Shown here: positions 1-7,632 of the stretch, piece after piece
Numbering within the stretch: position 1 is the stretch's first letter
Layout: every line of letters starts with the position of its first letter
Origin: Bacteroidota bacterium
GTDB taxonomy: Bacteria > Bacteroidota > Bacteroidia > Bacteroidales > JAADGE01
Direction: 5' to 3'
DNA: 33,890 bases
Assembly: GCA_024277895.1 (NCBI GenBank)
Contig: JAJRUH010000138.1
Coordinates: 1-33,890 of the forward strand
Made by a program: the position numbers and the translations under genes
Notes under the pieces: generated by a model
The model's database searches: none
The model's input: the letters and a program-made list of their open reading frames with translations, nothing else
What the model was told of the DNA's origin: nothing

Positions 1-746
1 AATGTGATTCGACCGAGAAGCCGTCCGATTTCATCAACAACAGGCAGTGCTACAAGGTCATATTTATCTGATAAATTTGCCGCATCTTCAGCTTTCATAT
101 CTGCCTTTACATAAATAACGTCATCATTATAAATATCTTTAATTTCGGAACCTTTAGAAGAAAGCAGCAGTTTTGTTAAAGAAACGGTTCCTTTTAACAT
201 ACTGTCATCATCAATGACGTAAACATAATAAATATCATCAACTTCATCAACTTGTTTTCTGATTTCAGAAATGGCTTTTTCAACATCATCATTAATATTA
301 ACGGTAATGATTTCTTTTCCCATCAAACCGCCTGCAGTATTTTCATCGTAAGATAATAAATCTACAATATCGCCTGCTTGGTCGATGTCTTTAATTTTCT
401 GCAGTACTTCTTCTTGTCTTTCATCAGGTAAATCGGCAATAACATCGGCAGCATCATCGGAATCCATATGATCGATAAATTTTGAAGCAAGAACCTCATC
501 AGGAAGCACTTTCAAAAACTTGCTCCTGTCGTTATCGTCTAATTCTGCAAGAACATCGGCAGCTTTTTCGCGATCTTCTATAAGCAAAAATAAATATTTT
601 GCTTGTTCGATATTAAGCTTGTTGTATATTTCGGCAATATCAGCTGCTCTTAATTCAGACATTAACTGAGCAGCTTTTTTATTATCTTTGTTATTGATAA
701 TTTCAATTAAACTATCAAAAAAATTGCGCGTTAATTCAAAATGCAT
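1..746 (-). CDS. mgtE: MgtE magnesium transporter, N-terminal part (cut by window edge)
   Basis: About 248 codons are visible, from the ATG at 746 to the left edge, where the gene runs out of the window. The visible part is the cytoplasmic sensor region of an MgtE Mg2+ channel. First comes an acidic helical N domain rich in Asp, with repeats such as DAADVIADLPDERQEEVL, then DLLSYDENTAGGLMG, which leads into paired CBS domains (ITVNINDDVEKAISEIRKQ, LVALPVVDEIGRLLGRI). In this family the N and CBS domains bind Mg2+ and close the pore when cytosolic Mg2+ is high. The pore-forming membrane domain would lie beyond the window. The gene starts 44 bases after the stop of the DUF2027/Smr gene on the same strand, and I saw no promoter in the gap, so the two are probably co-transcribed. 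Identity is confident; the start is the only suitable ATG. Confidence 0.93.
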   Translation of the reverse strand, partial: MHFELTRNFFDSLIEIINNKDNKKAAQLMSELRAADIAEIYNKLNIEQAKYLFLLIEDREKAADVLAELDDNDRSKFLKVLPDEVLASKFIDHMDSDDAADVIADLPDERQEEVLQKIKDIDQAGDIVDLLSYDENTAGGLMGKEIITVNINDDVEKAISEIRKQVDEVDDIYYVYVIDDDSMLKGTVSLTKLLLSSKGSEIKDIYNDDVIYVKADMKAEDAANLSDKYDLVALPVVDEIGRLLGRIT

Positions 747-790
747 AGCTGAATCTTTTTTATTAGTTGATAAAGTTAACAAAATAAAAT

Positions 791-1816
791 TTATCTGTGC
801 AGCAAAACCATTGTTGCTCCGTATCCGTATTCTTTGAAAGAAGCGTCTTGAAATTGATATTTTTTATATTTATGTTGTAACTCTGATCTTATTTTTAATT
901 TTAAACTTCCGCTGCCTACCCCGTGAATAAATACTATTCGCTTATATCCTTCTTTAATTGCCGATTGCATTTCTCTACGAAAAACATCCAATTGATATTC
1001 TAATTTTTCATAGTCGGTCATTCCTGTATCATCTTCAATTAATTCATGAATATGTAAATCTACTTCTTTTATATTTTTCGGTTCTTTCTTTTTAAATTCT
1101 TTAGGCTTATTTAATTTTTTATTTTGAATTTCTTTTTGGGAAACAATTTTTTCTATATCTGTATCTTTCAGGTTTTTAGTAATTTGTTCCATTGAATTAC
1201 TCTCATATATCGGCAGAATCATTGCTGACTCATCAAAAAAATCATTTTCGGTGTAACTTCCTTGTTTGAAAAATTTTACGGATCTTAAATTAAATTCTTT
1301 CTGAAAGGGTTCCAGAATATCGAATTCTTTTTTATCAAAAAATAATATTTGTATAATAATTTTGGTATTGTCAGGAAGCATATCTTTTTCGAGAGTTTTT
1401 ATTTTTTCTTTGACATTCGGTTCTAATGTTCCGGTAATGCCTTTATATTTTTTTGTGCCTTTAACGGCATAGTTATAATATAAAAAATAGTTGCTGTCGT
1501 TAATTAAATATATTTCGGAATTTGAATTATTTAATTGATTTTGATTTTCAGGAACAAAAGCCAAATATACATTTACTTCGTCTGTATTTGTATATATCGG
1601 TTCTTCTTCAGTAATTTTTTCTTCTTTTTTATTTTCTGTCGGGACAATTTCGTGTATGTTTTGCGAATAATCGGGCATTAGTTCTTCAATTAATACAGGA
1701 ATTTCAAAACCTGTATCATTTAAAACTTTTACGGTCTGGGTGTCAATAATTTCTGTGATAATACCACCGCCTACCTCATTTAAGAATTTCACTTTGTCTC
1801 CTGCTTTAATCTTCAT
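791..1816 (-). CDS. DUF2027 protein with C-terminal Smr domain
   Basis: A 341-residue soluble protein. The N-terminus (MKIKAGDKVKFLNEVGGG) is a small beta-barrel-like module, and the middle matches my recollection of DUF2027, a Bacteroidota family. The last ~92 residues (about 250-341) form an Smr domain, with DLHIHEL and then the HGVGSGSLKLKIR motif. Smr domains occur at the C-terminus of MutS2 and in stand-alone proteins, where they act as nucleases on DNA or RNA, some of them on stalled-ribosome mRNA. No MutS ATPase is present, so this is not MutS2, and its substrate is unknown. I chose the ATG at 1816. An upstream TTG at 1840 is in frame but lies inside a promoter-like -7 box (1838-1845), so it should not be translated. 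The gene is probably co-transcribed with mgtE downstream. Confidence 0.88.
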   Translation of the reverse strand: MKIKAGDKVKFLNEVGGGIITEIIDTQTVKVLNDTGFEIPVLIEELMPDYSQNIHEIVPTENKKEEKITEEEPIYTNTDEVNVYLAFVPENQNQLNNSNSEIYLINDSNYFLYYNYAVKGTKKYKGITGTLEPNVKEKIKTLEKDMLPDNTKIIIQILFFDKKEFDILEPFQKEFNLRSVKFFKQGSYTENDFFDESAMILPIYESNSMEQITKNLKDTDIEKIVSQKEIQNKKLNKPKEFKKKEPKNIKEVDLHIHELIEDDTGMTDYEKLEYQLDVFRREMQSAIKEGYKRIVFIHGVGSGSLKLKIRSELQHKYKKYQFQDASFKEYGYGATMVLLHR

Positions 1817-1837
1817 AACTTGTATTTTTTTATTTTG

Positions 1838-1845
1838 CAAAAGTA
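1838..1845 (-). promoter_or_regulatory. Bacteroidota-type -7 promoter element for the Smr gene
   Basis: On the minus strand the sequence reads TACTTTTG, an exact match to TAnnTTTG. The predicted transcription start is near 1831, about 15 bases before the ATG at 1816. I found no TTTG at the expected -33 distance, so the match is only partial. It argues that the more upstream in-frame TTG is not the start. Confidence 0.5.
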
Positions 1846-1870
1846 ACTTTTTTAAATTCTTATTTATAAA

Positions 1871-1902
1871 AAAAAGCAGTTCCTTTTAAAGAACTGCTTT
1901 TT
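1871..1902 (-). terminator. Rho-independent terminator after the T9SS cargo gene
   Basis: A perfect 12-bp inverted repeat (AAAAAGCAGTTC at 1871-1882, GAACTGCTTTTT at 1891-1902) with an 8-base loop. On the minus strand it is followed by a T-rich stretch. It lies 20 bases past the stop of the 1922-4885 gene and before the Smr gene, so it separates the two transcripts. Confidence 0.85.
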
Positions 1903-1921
1903 AAAAAACAAGTAATAACGG

Positions 1922-4885
1922 TTATTTTATCATTATTTTTGAAACAACGGGATTGTTATCGTAATTTATGTGAATAAAATATACTCCTTTTGAAACATTT
2001 GTTAAATTAATAAGGTTTAAACCTTTATTTAAATTTGATTTTTCAATTATTACTTTTCCGGAAATATCGGTTATTGTCATAGTTGCTTTTGTGAAATTGT
2101 TGTTAAGGACAATATTGAAATTTCCGTTTGACGGATTAGGGAATATTTTAATCTTATTTACAGCGTGTATTTTTGCAATATTCGCAGACCCTGTTTCGTC
2201 AATTTGTACATCGTCAATTGCAATTCCGTATCCGTATTGTCCTGTTGCCTCAAAAGCAATATAGTATGTACTGCTTAGGTTAGGCAAATTTATTGTTTCT
2301 TGTGTCCAAGAATTAATATTATTTGTATATGTAGTCAGTAAATTCCAAGTACCTCCGGAGCTTGTTTTATAATATACTCTCAATTCGTATTGATCTCCTG
2401 CCCAATTTGCTTGTGTATGCCAAAACGTTAATTCAGCACCTGTAAGGGTTGATAAATCTAAAACCGGTATTATTAATTTACTGATATCAGCAGCAGATGA
2501 ACTATTATAGAATAATGCATTATAGTTTCCGCTGTTAGCTGAAGCAGGATTTCCGCTGTGTCCGCCGCTTTGATATGTCCAATCAGTTCCTTCGTACGAC
2601 CAGCAATTAGGCAATGCAGCACCTTCAAAATCTTCCGTAAACGGAAAAGATGTAACTATGCCGCATAAAGTTGTTGCATCAACTTCCGTACCCGGAGAAT
2701 AATTTGTTCCGCTAAGATTCGACCACGCTTTGTAAAAATATTGGGTTGAAGAATTTAAACCGGAATGATTAAAAGAAGTTCCGTTACCATAAGATAAAAC
2801 CATACCGCCGCCGGGTATCGCATCGCCGGAATTATATGTTGTTCCGTCAACAGGTGTCCCGAATGTTCCGTCAGCAGACCATGCAACAAGAACATTATCA
2901 TTTGATGCATTTAAAGACCAATTTAAATTAATTTGTGAAGTTGATACTGCATTTGCAATAAAATCAACGGGGTCTCCTGTAAGTGTAGAACCGGTAATAG
3001 TTGTACCGTTAGAATAAGTATTTCCCGATTGATACGACCATCCTCTGTAATAGTAGGTGGTTGCAGGACTTAAACCGGTATGGCTGTATGTTGTCGGGCT
3101 GGTTCCGTATGCCAAAACAATTCCTCCGCCGGGTAAAGCATCACCGGGATTATATGTTGTTCCGTCAACAGGAGTTCCGAAAGTTCCGTCTGCCGACCAT
3201 GCAATTAATGCAGGTTCTCCCTGCGAATTTAAATTCCATGATAAATTAATTTGCGTAGTACTTACTCCTTGGGCAATAAAATTATTAGGATCATCGGGCT
3301 CCGAGATTCTGAATGCATAAACTCGTGTTCCTGCCGAACCTCCGGCTTTCATATATTCTCCTGTATGCCAAAAAGTGTATCCGTCAGGGTCTAAGCAAGT
3401 TTGTGCATAATCACCGTCTCTGTTAGATGAAGTCTGAGAACCGGCACCTGCTTGAGCAATAACTTCTGCAATAGGTAAAGTTCCCAATTGGTCTGAAGAA
3501 TGACGTCCTGCATAAGCTAAACTCATATAAGTATCTGTGCTGTTTGCTTTTGCATAGCTTAGAGCAATATCTCCGGCATTATTCATTGCAATACTGCTCA
3601 TCCAATAATAATCTGTTCCCGGAGCATAAATTCCTTGTTGATAAATAGACCAAGTTCCGGAATTTTGTCTAAGTTCACACCAAAAAATACCTCTTTGAGA
3701 AGTACTTACTTTTACTGCCCAACTCAAAACGACAGAATTATATGAGCCGAAATTTTTCCATTGTGCTCTGTACATCAAACAACCTCCGATACCGTCGAGC
3801 TTTTGAGAAGTTCCGGGTTGCGGAATATCGTCCCAACCGGAATCGTAAGAACCGTCAAAAGATTGTGTAGGTAATGCACCGACTGAAGTAACAGTCATTG
3901 AAGGTGTTCCGCTCCAATCAACCGAAGCATTATATATATTAACGGCATCAATATTTCCGCCTCCCCATCCGTTGTCGGAATAAGAGAAAATAGGACAAGG
4001 TGTTCCTGCACCCGGCATAATACCGTCTGAGGCATCTGCAGGCAGAGGAACAAAGAAACCGCTTTGCGGCGGTGCAAATGATTGATATACAGCTTCGGCA
4101 GTTCCGTCACCGGCAAGCATTTTTGTTCTGTTAAAAGCAAATATTTTTTGTGCATAATTTGCCGTCATATAATAACCGTCTTGCCAAGCTGAGAATTTTA
4201 AGTAATCAGGAAAATCAGGAGAAGTAAATGTATATGTGTACCATACTCCTGTAGGATCGTTAGTTTCGGAAATTGCAATATGAATATCATTGGAGCTATC
4301 ATCAAATTGGCTAAGGAACCATCTGTCGGCAGATTTGTCGAATAATACAATGGGGTCTCCGGCATTTCCGGTACTTGGTGTCCATAAATCACCAAGGATA
4401 CCGGTGAGAATAATATTTCCGTTTGATTTATCATAAATTTGATAAGTTGTTGCATTTATCATTTGAATATAATAATTTGAACTGACGGCACCGCTCGGGT
4501 CAAAAGGGCGAAAACCCGAAGCAGTTTGTCCTGCCCAATTTTGCAAAGGTGCTTTTTCTGCATATTTTCCGAGACTTTTTTGTATTAAAGAAGGATCATT
4601 CCCATATTTGATTCCGTTTTTTTCAACTGTAAACGGAAAGGTTTGAACAGGCCTCCCTTTTTCGTCAGGATATTCCGAAAATGAATATGTTTTGTTTTCA
4701 ACAATCGGATGTTCTGCAACAATTTCACGCAGAGGTTTTGTAATATTAAATTCAGAACAATGAATAATATGGGTTTTATTTTCCCATTTTATATTTAACA
4801 TATTGTTGGTTTCGGATTTTTGAGAATAACCGTAATTAATATATAAAAATGATAAACTCAAAAGTAAAAGAATCGTTTTTTTCAT
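1922..4885 (-). CDS. Secreted multidomain protein with type IX secretion sorting domain
   Basis: A 987-residue exported protein. It has a signal peptide (MKKTILLLLSLSFLYINYGYSQ). A ~450-residue aromatic and glycine-rich region follows, with repeated Trp, Asp and Gly patterns suggestive of a beta-propeller. Next are two fibronectin-type-III-like modules of about 106 residues, both containing WSADGTFGTPVDGTTYN. A MAM/jelly-roll-like domain follows (FPFTEDFEGAALPNCWSYEG ... GIAIDDVQIDE), and then a C-terminal Por secretion domain of ~75 residues (KIFPNPSNGNFNI ... GVYFIHINYDNNPVVSKIMIK). The last domain is the known signal for export by the T9SS and attachment at or release from the cell surface. 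I see no catalytic motif, so adhesion or binding is a guess. A strong terminator follows the gene. Confidence 0.9.
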   Translation of the reverse strand: MKKTILLLLSLSFLYINYGYSQKSETNNMLNIKWENKTHIIHCSEFNITKPLREIVAEHPIVENKTYSFSEYPDEKGRPVQTFPFTVEKNGIKYGNDPSLIQKSLGKYAEKAPLQNWAGQTASGFRPFDPSGAVSSNYYIQMINATTYQIYDKSNGNIILTGILGDLWTPSTGNAGDPIVLFDKSADRWFLSQFDDSSNDIHIAISETNDPTGVWYTYTFTSPDFPDYLKFSAWQDGYYMTANYAQKIFAFNRTKMLAGDGTAEAVYQSFAPPQSGFFVPLPADASDGIMPGAGTPCPIFSYSDNGWGGGNIDAVNIYNASVDWSGTPSMTVTSVGALPTQSFDGSYDSGWDDIPQPGTSQKLDGIGGCLMYRAQWKNFGSYNSVVLSWAVKVSTSQRGIFWCELRQNSGTWSIYQQGIYAPGTDYYWMSSIAMNNAGDIALSYAKANSTDTYMSLAYAGRHSSDQLGTLPIAEVIAQAGAGSQTSSNRDGDYAQTCLDPDGYTFWHTGEYMKAGGSAGTRVYAFRISEPDDPNNFIAQGVSTTQINLSWNLNSQGEPALIAWSADGTFGTPVDGTTYNPGDALPGGGIVLAYGTSPTTYSHTGLSPATTYYYRGWSYQSGNTYSNGTTITGSTLTGDPVDFIANAVSTSQINLNWSLNASNDNVLVAWSADGTFGTPVDGTTYNSGDAIPGGGMVLSYGNGTSFNHSGLNSSTQYFYKAWSNLSGTNYSPGTEVDATTLCGIVTSFPFTEDFEGAALPNCWSYEGTDWTYQSGGHSGNPASANSGNYNALFYNSSSAADISKLIIPVLDLSTLTGAELTFWHTQANWAGDQYELRVYYKTSSGGTWNLLTTYTNNINSWTQETINLPNLSSTYYIAFEATGQYGYGIAIDDVQIDETGSANIAKIHAVNKIKIFPNPSNGNFNIVLNNNFTKATMTITDISGKVIIEKSNLNKGLNLINLTNVSKGVYFIHINYDNNPVVSKIMIK
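2658..3293 (-). repeat. Two tandem ~318-bp repeats coding for FN3-like modules
   Basis: The two modules of the secreted protein are direct repeats at the DNA level with a period of 318 bases (106 codons): about 2976-3293 and 2658-2975. The best-conserved block (around 2831-2880 and 3149-3198) is nearly identical and codes for the segment with WSADGTFGTPVDGTTYN. The period is a whole number of codons, so gain or loss of a module would keep the frame. Confidence 0.8.
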
Positions 4886-5236
4886 ATTAGTGAAATTAAA
4901 ATTTGATTATTAAAATATTTGGCAATAAAAAATTTTCAGACTATTTATAATTTATAAATATCTTAAATTTAATATCAAAAACTATGATACAATATTAGTG
5001 TATTGGTTGCAATAAATTATTATTTTTTTTTACAAAATAACATTTAGTCGTTAAAAAGTTGTACTTTAATTACAGGGCTAAAACTTTGGTTGTTTTCAAA
5101 AGTTCAACAGCCGATATTTTTAAAGACTGTATGTATGCAGGAACCGGTATTTTGTATCGTGTTTATAAGGGATTTTTGTACAGATAAGTAAATTAATATA
5201 TCTTTCGGAAATTTAATAATTTAAGATAAGTTTTTA
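4886..5236. other. Divergent intergenic spacer of 351 bp
   Basis: This spacer separates the minus-strand T9SS cargo gene from the plus-strand reductive-dehalogenase-like gene, so it must hold promoters for both. I found no exact TAnnTTTG element in either direction; the nearest plus-strand partial match is GTATTTTG around 5148-5155. The right half is less AT-rich than the left. It holds a plus-strand open frame without a convincing start (about 5041-5188, ending ...YRVYKGFLYR), containing one internal ATG at about 5130 that would give 18 residues. I do not call this a gene. No RNA gene or riboswitch was recognised. Confidence 0.6.
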
Positions 5237-6586
5237 ATGTTTAAAATTATAACATTAATAATTGCTGTTGCTGTTTTAATATTTCTGATAAGTTCGGTGT
5301 TTATTTCATTGAATGAAAATGAAAAACATGCAGCATACAGATTATTGAGTTTATCCGTAATTTTTTCTTTATTGCTGTCAGTTCCTTTTATTTTTCACTT
5401 TAGTGAATTTTATTTTGCTGTTCTGTCGGGAATTTTTATACTCATAATTTTACTGTTGATTATTCCTGTTAAAGGAAAATTACATAAAACAGAAACACCG
5501 AAAACTCAGATTGATGAACGCAATATTATGTTTTCACGGGCAGAACTTATTCCGGAAACAGAAAGATTTATAAACTATTATTCCGAGCATCCCGAAAATC
5601 TTGAAAAGGATAATAAATTCAGAAAAAATTCCGGTTTATTACAAGCCGGAACTGCAAAATATAATTCCTTACTATTTGCACTTGCCGATGCGTCATTTTA
5701 TACCGTTGAAAGTTTCAAATATAGAGTTGACGGAAAATTATCTGAAACTAAAATACCTGTTTCTCCGGAAAAAATTACTGAATTTATTAAAAAATATATG
5801 GAGTTTTCAGGTGCGAAAGCGTGCGGTGTTACGGAATTAAAAAAATATCATTTATACAGTTACGGGGGCAGGGGAGGTGCATACGGTAAAAAACTTACAA
5901 ACACGCATAAATTTGCGATTGCAATAACTGTTGAGATGTCAAAAAAGATGACCGATACGGCACCGGCAGCCCCAACAGTTACCGAATCGGCAAGGCAATA
6001 TCTCGAAGTCGGTAAATTAGCGGTACAATTAGCTGCATTTATCAGAAATACAGGCTATTCCGCCAGGGCTCATATTGACGGAAATTATGAAGTAATTTGT
6101 CCGCTTGTTGCAAAAGATGCAGGATTGGGTGAAATTGGTCGTATGGGTTTGCTGATGACCCCGGAATTAGGTCCGCGTGTACGAATTGCAGTTGTAACAA
6201 CTTCATTAGAAATGATTCCTGATAATCAGTTTCAGGAAAATTCGGTAATTGATTTTTGTATTCAATGTAAGAAATGTGCTGTTACTTGTCCTTCACAAGC
6301 TATTTCATTTTCCGACAGAGAAAAAATAAACGAAGTAATTCGTTGGCAGATAAACCAGGAAGCTTGTTATACATATTGGACAAAATCCGGTACGGATTGC
6401 AGTAAATGTCTGCAAGTTTGTCCGTATTCACATCCAAATAATTTTTTACATAATATAGTGAGAAAAGGAATAAAAAATTCTGTTATTTTTCGTAAATTTG
6501 CTTTAACAGGTGATGATTTTTTATACGGTAAAAAACCAAAAGCAAAAGCATTCCCGGAATTTATGAAAATAGATGTTAATAACTGA
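5237..6586 (+). CDS. Membrane-anchored reductive-dehalogenase-like Fe-S protein
   Basis: 449 residues. The N-terminus has three hydrophobic segments (about 5-24, 37-56, 59-77) and no twin-arginine signal. The rest resembles the corrinoid-binding fold shared by reductive dehalogenases and epoxyqueuosine reductase (QueG). It includes KDAGLGEIGRMGLLMTPELG (293-312) and two ferredoxin-type cluster motifs: Cys341, 344, 347, 351 (CxxCxxCxxxCP) and Cys377, 388, 391, 395 (Cx10CxxCxxxCP). The segment ACYTYWTKSGTDCSK reads like a dehalogenase second-cluster region rather than QueG. Known relatives use a cob(I)alamin-type cofactor and two 4Fe-4S clusters to reduce organohalides. The substrate here is unknown, and the enzyme may not be a dehalogenase at all. 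No small RdhB anchor gene is adjacent; the protein's own helices may replace it. An SDR gene follows after 44 bases and is likely in the same operon. Confidence 0.8.
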   Translation: MFKIITLIIAVAVLIFLISSVFISLNENEKHAAYRLLSLSVIFSLLLSVPFIFHFSEFYFAVLSGIFILIILLLIIPVKGKLHKTETPKTQIDERNIMFSRAELIPETERFINYYSEHPENLEKDNKFRKNSGLLQAGTAKYNSLLFALADASFYTVESFKYRVDGKLSETKIPVSPEKITEFIKKYMEFSGAKACGVTELKKYHLYSYGGRGGAYGKKLTNTHKFAIAITVEMSKKMTDTAPAAPTVTESARQYLEVGKLAVQLAAFIRNTGYSARAHIDGNYEVICPLVAKDAGLGEIGRMGLLMTPELGPRVRIAVVTTSLEMIPDNQFQENSVIDFCIQCKKCAVTCPSQAISFSDREKINEVIRWQINQEACYTYWTKSGTDCSKCLQVCPYSHPNNFLHNIVRKGIKNSVIFRKFALTGDDFLYGKKPKAKAFPEFMKIDVNN

Positions 6587-6630
6587 TATACAGATAAACG
6601 CATACTTATAAAAATATTAAATAAAAGACT

Positions 6631-7446
6631 ATGGAACATGCAGTAATTACCGGAAGTTCTTCGGGAATAGGATTTGGTTTGGCAACAGAATTTTTAAAGA
6701 ACGGATTTTCTGTTACAATTTCGGGCAAAAACGATGAAAAACTTAACAGTGCGGGAGGAAAACTAATAAAAAGCTTCTCAAAAAATTCTGTGCATATTCA
6801 AACTTGCGATGTTCGTTCATGTTCTGATATAAAGAATTTATGGAATTCTGCAAAGAACAGGTTCGGACACGTTGATATTTGGATAAATAATGCCGGAACA
6901 GGACAAGATTTTATTTTTATTAAAGATTTAGAAGAAGATGCAATTAATTTAATTATTGATACAAACATCAAAGGTGTCATTCAAGCAAGTCGAATTATTT
7001 ATAATAAAATGTCGGAACAGGGTTTTGGTGCCGTTTATAATATGGAAGGTTTCGGAAGTGACGGAAGAAAAATGCAAAAAATGAGTATTTACGGAACATC
7101 GAAATCAGCACTGAGCTATTTTACCAAAAGTTTTATAAAAGAAACAATACATTCACCTGTGATAATCGGAACAATAAGTCCGGGAATGGTGTTGACGGAT
7201 TTGTTTTTAAGACCTGCCGACAGAGATGTGAAAGAAGCGAAACATTTTTTGAAAATTACAAATATTTTGGCAGATAAGGTTGAAACAGTAACACCTTGGT
7301 TGGTAAATAAAATGATAAATAATACGACACACGGTAAATCATTTAATTGGTTAAATTCAAGAAAAGTAACGGCTCGTTTTATAAGTTCTTTATTCAGAAA
7401 AAGAAAATTATTATACCCTGCAGACCTCAACATAAAAACAAATTAA
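6631..7446 (+). CDS. Short-chain dehydrogenase resembling chlorophyll b reductase NYC1/NOL
   Basis: 271 residues with a complete SDR core. TGSSSGIG (7-14) binds the dinucleotide, NNAG is at 86-89, and YGTSK gives Tyr154 and Lys158 as the catalytic pair. The region around the usual catalytic Ser reads NMEGFGSDG (138-145 approximately) and is followed by SPGMVLTD (183-190). From memory, this NMxGxGSxG plus SPGMVLTD combination, and a later stretch like ILADKVETVTPWLVNKMI, match plant NYC1/NOL chlorophyll(ide) b reductases better than ordinary SDRs. A Bacteroidota cell is not expected to make chlorophyll b, so the true substrate is probably another tetrapyrrole, aldehyde or ketone. It lies 44 bases after the reductive-dehalogenase-like gene and the two probably share a transcript. 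The SDR call is certain; the subfamily call rests on motif memory. Confidence 0.85.
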   Translation: MEHAVITGSSSGIGFGLATEFLKNGFSVTISGKNDEKLNSAGGKLIKSFSKNSVHIQTCDVRSCSDIKNLWNSAKNRFGHVDIWINNAGTGQDFIFIKDLEEDAINLIIDTNIKGVIQASRIIYNKMSEQGFGAVYNMEGFGSDGRKMQKMSIYGTSKSALSYFTKSFIKETIHSPVIIGTISPGMVLTDLFLRPADRDVKEAKHFLKITNILADKVETVTPWLVNKMINNTTHGKSFNWLNSRKVTARFISSLFRKRKLLYPADLNIKTN

Positions 7447-7476
7447 TAATTATTTTTTTTTAAATTAAAAATAGCT

Positions 7477-7484
7477 TAATTTTG
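7477..7484 (+). promoter_or_regulatory. Bacteroidota -7 promoter element of the tRNA-Leu gene
   Basis: TAATTTTG matches TAnnTTTG exactly and places the transcription start near 7490, just before the tRNA at 7497. The -33 region is a run of Ts without a clear TTTG. I saw no other such element before tig, so this promoter may also feed the downstream operon. Confidence 0.6.
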
Positions 7485-7496
7485 CACGCACAAATT

Positions 7497-7578
7497 GCGG
7501 ATGTGGCGAAATTGGCAGACGCGCTAGACTTAGGATCTTGTGCCGCGAGGCGTGGGGGTTCGAGTCCCTTCATCCGCA
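7497..7578 (+). tRNA. tRNA-Leu (anticodon UAG)
   Basis: An 82-base class II tRNA. The acceptor stem GCGGATG pairs with CATCCGC (7571-7577), followed by discriminator A at 7578. The anticodon loop is CTTAGGA with anticodon TAG (reads CUN Leu codons). The long variable arm contains GCC-GCGA-GGC, and the T loop is TTCGAGT. The anticodon stem has one U-U mismatch, and the T stem uses two G-U pairs. The 3' CCA is not encoded (only CA follows the discriminator), so it must be added after transcription. Confidence 0.95.
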
Positions 7579-7580
7579 CA

Positions 7581-7607
7581 AACCGCTTGTGTTACAGGCG
7601 GTTTTTT
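7581..7607 (+). terminator. Terminator hairpin after tRNA-Leu
   Basis: AACCGCTTGT (7581-7590) pairs with ACAGGCGGTT (7594-7603) through nine Watson-Crick pairs and one G-U, with a GTT loop, followed by a run of six Ts. This is a strong intrinsic terminator between the tRNA and tig, 26 bases before the tig start. Confidence 0.85.
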
Positions 7608-7632
7608 AATTTTTTAAATTGATTTTAATTTT

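Noticed and set aside
1817-1840. Start of the Smr protein at the TTG at 1840
   Set aside because: The TTG lies inside a TAnnTTTG promoter element; the ATG at 1816 fits the family start.
3057-3320. Plus-strand open frames inside the T9SS cargo gene
   Set aside because: They are antisense to a well-supported gene with clear domains, overlap each other and have no recognisable motif.
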